Part shown: positions 61,699-64,000 of the stretch, piece by piece
How positions within the stretch are numbered: the first letter of the stretch is position 1
Layout: each line of letters begins with the position of its first letter
Source: Sapria himalayana
Lineage: Eukaryota > Streptophyta > Magnoliopsida > Malpighiales > Rafflesiaceae
Direction: 5' to 3'
Assembly (NCBI GenBank): GCA_029783825.1
Contig: JAREIK010005810.1
Coordinates: 1-64,000, forward strand
Length of the DNA: 64,000 bases
Position numbers and translations under genes: made by a program
The notes under the pieces: generated by a model
Database searches by the model: none
What the model was told of the DNA's origin: nothing
The model's input: only the letters and a program-made list of their open reading frames with translations

Positions 61699-63454
61699 TG
61701 TTGGATATCTATATTAAGATTAATTCTAACTGTGGGAGGCCACCAAAGAAATAAAAATCTCTATGATGACTATTTTATCAAGTTTAGAGAAAAATATTTT
61801 AATAATCAATATAAATATATGAGTAAGCCTACTGACAATACATCTTATCTTATGATAATTTATCTCCTCATCTAGATATGTTTTCATAATGAACACCCAC
61901 CTATGACATATTTTAGAGAGGCAATCATAAGACATGAATATCATCTTAAATGAGATAATATTTGAGAATGAGACATGAGTATCACAGTACAAAAATACCT
62001 ATACAATATGATGCTGGGTAGAAATCTTCACTTTATTTTGAAGAGTGATTAGAAGACTAATATCATAGGAATTGATGTTAGAACACATGGCTACATGGGA
62101 GGCTTTTAGATGCTATGAACATGCTATGCATGTCCCTTCTCAATACGAACTCTATGTTTTGTACAATCAAGTCTTGTAGTCTCTAAATCATCATGAGCCA
62201 TAAATGACAGGTAGACTCAGAGTAGTACCATTGTATGGACTCAAGAGTATTTATATTTCTTGTGAAACTTCATCTCGTACTCTAGGTTAAAACTTGATCT
62301 ATACGTAGGTGTCAATAGGATGATTGCATATAATATGATCATTAAGTGAACAAAATTCAATTGTAATCGATGAGTGATCATCCCACCTCATTGGAGCTCA
62401 GGAAAGACTAAAATTAATTTACTCACATATATTATCTGGACTCTTGTTCTAGGCTGTTAAAAATGAGTCAAACATAAAAAAATATCATATTTACTAATAC
62501 TCAATTAGATTCTGGTTATAATTACTAGCATACTTTTAGATACTAGATTAACCAAGAAAATTAAATTTCAAAGTACTAGGTATTACCTATCTTGTCATAG
62601 GAAAAAAGACGAACAAAACAACACACCAAAATACTTTGAAAGATATTAAATCATTTCTTTTTCCAAAATAAATGATTTAAAAATTCATATAATAAGAAAT
62701 GATTAAAAAAATATTCAATTGATAAATAGATTTGATTAATACATTTCCAGAAGACTAATTCAAAATACTTCGATTAAAAATCTGAGTCGTCTCAATCAAA
62801 TATCTATTCATCCTTTTTAAAATCTCATTCGATGATGATGTATCCGTACATGAAGTCTGGTATTAACCTCAAGATTCAGACAATAAAGTATGAAAACTAT
62901 CTAATACATTATTACTTCTAATATGTTTTTTTAATTTTCATTAAGATGATTTTATATTTTTTATGAAATGACTGAAAATAAACAAAATATAATTTAAAAT
63001 AAAAAAAATGTAATTTAAAAATTAAAAAAACAAGTAAAACATATATAATTATCAATAAATATGATAAAATATCCTAATTTATTTCTAATTTTATCTCTAG
63101 TGAGCTTTTATTTTCTTCTAAATGTATCATATCGAATGAATACTTGCTCAGACAAATCCGATGGACAAAAAAATTATCTTACTAAATATTTCAAAGAGAG
63201 ATCTAATATCAGACATGAGCACATATCTAAAAAATAATCAAATCGACATTATTTATTTAATATATATTATTTTAATAGTTATTATAGTTACCATTTGTTT
63301 ATAGTTTTACAAATTTTTTTATTTGTTGTTATTTTATTACATATGAGAATACTCGACATAGAGCTATCCCAATTCATATTGCCCATTATATAAGGATACA
63401 TCATTGTACATTATTTTTCATGGGTAGTATTGATATTTGAATTTATTTTCAGCA
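61699..63454 (+). mobile_element. Probable 5' LTR of a Ty1-copia-type retrotransposon
   Basis: It begins TGTTGGATATCTATATTAAG and ends ATTTATTTTCAGCA, which gives TG...CA ends and 1756 bp. A primer-binding-like site follows at once. Long LTRs of this size are known in some copia lineages. The interior is AT-rich without coding capacity. The open frames on both strands at 61591-61992 and 63411-63662 have no family resemblance. The second LTR and coding region would lie beyond 64000. The 5' target duplication was not verifiable. Confidence 0.5.
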
Positions 63455-63472
63455 TGTTATTAGAGCCAGTTA
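63455..63472 (+). promoter_or_regulatory. Primer-binding-site-like sequence (initiator Met tRNA)
   Basis: TGTTATTAGAGCCAGTT resembles the usual plant copia site TGGTATCAGAGCCAGGTT, with a few differences. Reverse transcription of such elements is primed by the tRNA 3' end paired here. It lies directly after the LTR. Confidence 0.5.
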
Positions 63473-64000
63473 CCTCACAGAGCAAAAATACTATGTTTTG
63501 TAGAGAGAGAAGTGCATGTTGATAGTTACATCTACGATCACAGATGCACTGGCATAACATTGCATGCGGTACAATACCTCTTTCCAACGAAGGCACACAT
63601 AATGTGTGCCCTCCCCATCTCTCCATCACATGGCCATTGCATGAGATGTACATCAATGCCAACTACATCAATGTAGATGGTGCAAAGTGCAAAGTGTAAC
63701 AATGTGTCAATTTCATGCGCATATGTACATATTCATGTGCAAGTGTGTGACCGTGTGGGGCAAGTGTGTGATAGTGTGTGCGCAAGTGTGTGATAGTGTA
63801 TGATAGTGTTGCGCAAGTATGTGATAGTGTATGATAGTGTGTGGCCAAGTAATGTGCTAGTGGTGTGTAGTGTTTATCTATTCTTCAGTCATTTTTGACT
63901 GTGTGTCATTCAAATTTTGAATTATATAAAAATTTTTAGCATGTTTTCTAGAGATTCCTAAAATTAATTATTTTATTTATTTTTCTTGATTATTTTAGTA
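63473..64000 (+). other. Untranslated leader of the retrotransposon with a short tandem repeat
   Basis: 63735-63850 holds repeats of GCAAGTGTGTGATAGTGT and TATGATAGTGT type. No gag start is recognisable before the window ends. The antisense frame 63663-63848 is a repeat translation. Confidence 0.4.

Overview
This is nuclear DNA of a flowering plant: very AT-rich, with no intact host gene that I can find. The plant assignment rests on a CACTA (En/Spm-type) transposon family with plant TNP2 and TNPA-like genes, a fragment of the plant-specific BBR/BPC transcription-factor family, an ARF pseudogene with plant-type residues, and Ty1-copia remains. I cannot tell monocot from dicot. The window is dominated by one family of large CACTA elements (TIR CACTACAAGAAAAT), satellites and minisatellites. 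I number the elements CACTA-1 to CACTA-5.

Layout. CACTA-2 enters from the left edge (1-3242), is interrupted by the complete nested copy CACTA-1 (3243-22431, about 19.2 kb), and resumes at 22432 to end at its right terminus at 31695. The 3-bp target duplication around CACTA-1 (ATA/ATC) and the uninterrupted repeat unit elsewhere support this nesting. A 6-kb GATA/GACA array (31696-37655) starts at the base after CACTA-2. A 2.3-kb stretch (37656-39968) holds a possible SINE and an LTR-like promoter. A 1.4-kb 9-bp minisatellite (39969-41335) follows, then an inverted left end of CACTA-3 (to 44293). CACTA-4 ends at 53662, and its left end is not visible. A 2.2-kb TATC array (53663-55860) separates it from the left end of CACTA-5 (55905 to about 57960). 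The last 6 kb hold microsatellites, a minisatellite split by a small TIR-bearing insertion, and a probable copia LTR with a primer-binding site (61699-63454).

Element organisation. A full copy reads: TIR, subterminal repeats, AT-rich arm, about 540-bp AT satellite, passenger gene, CT-rich tract, psi-TNP2 (Transpos_assoc, TNP2, DUF4218 and DUF4216-like parts), psi-TNPA with a C-terminal coiled coil, a variable cassette, TATATAC minisatellite, a conserved tail module, subterminal repeats, TIR. All transposon genes seen are broken, so the family looks non-functional here.

Passengers. CACTA-1 and CACTA-2 share an intronless ARF1-like retrocopy that keeps its own 15-bp target duplication inside the satellite and carries a shared nonsense codon, so it was already dead when the elements diverged. 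CACTA-4 carries a BBR/BPC N-terminus and an intron-containing piece of RNA cytidine acetyltransferase (NAT10/Kre33 family), captured as genomic DNA. The recognised passengers lie in the sense direction of the transposon genes. The long open frames in the window are mostly translations of simple repeats.
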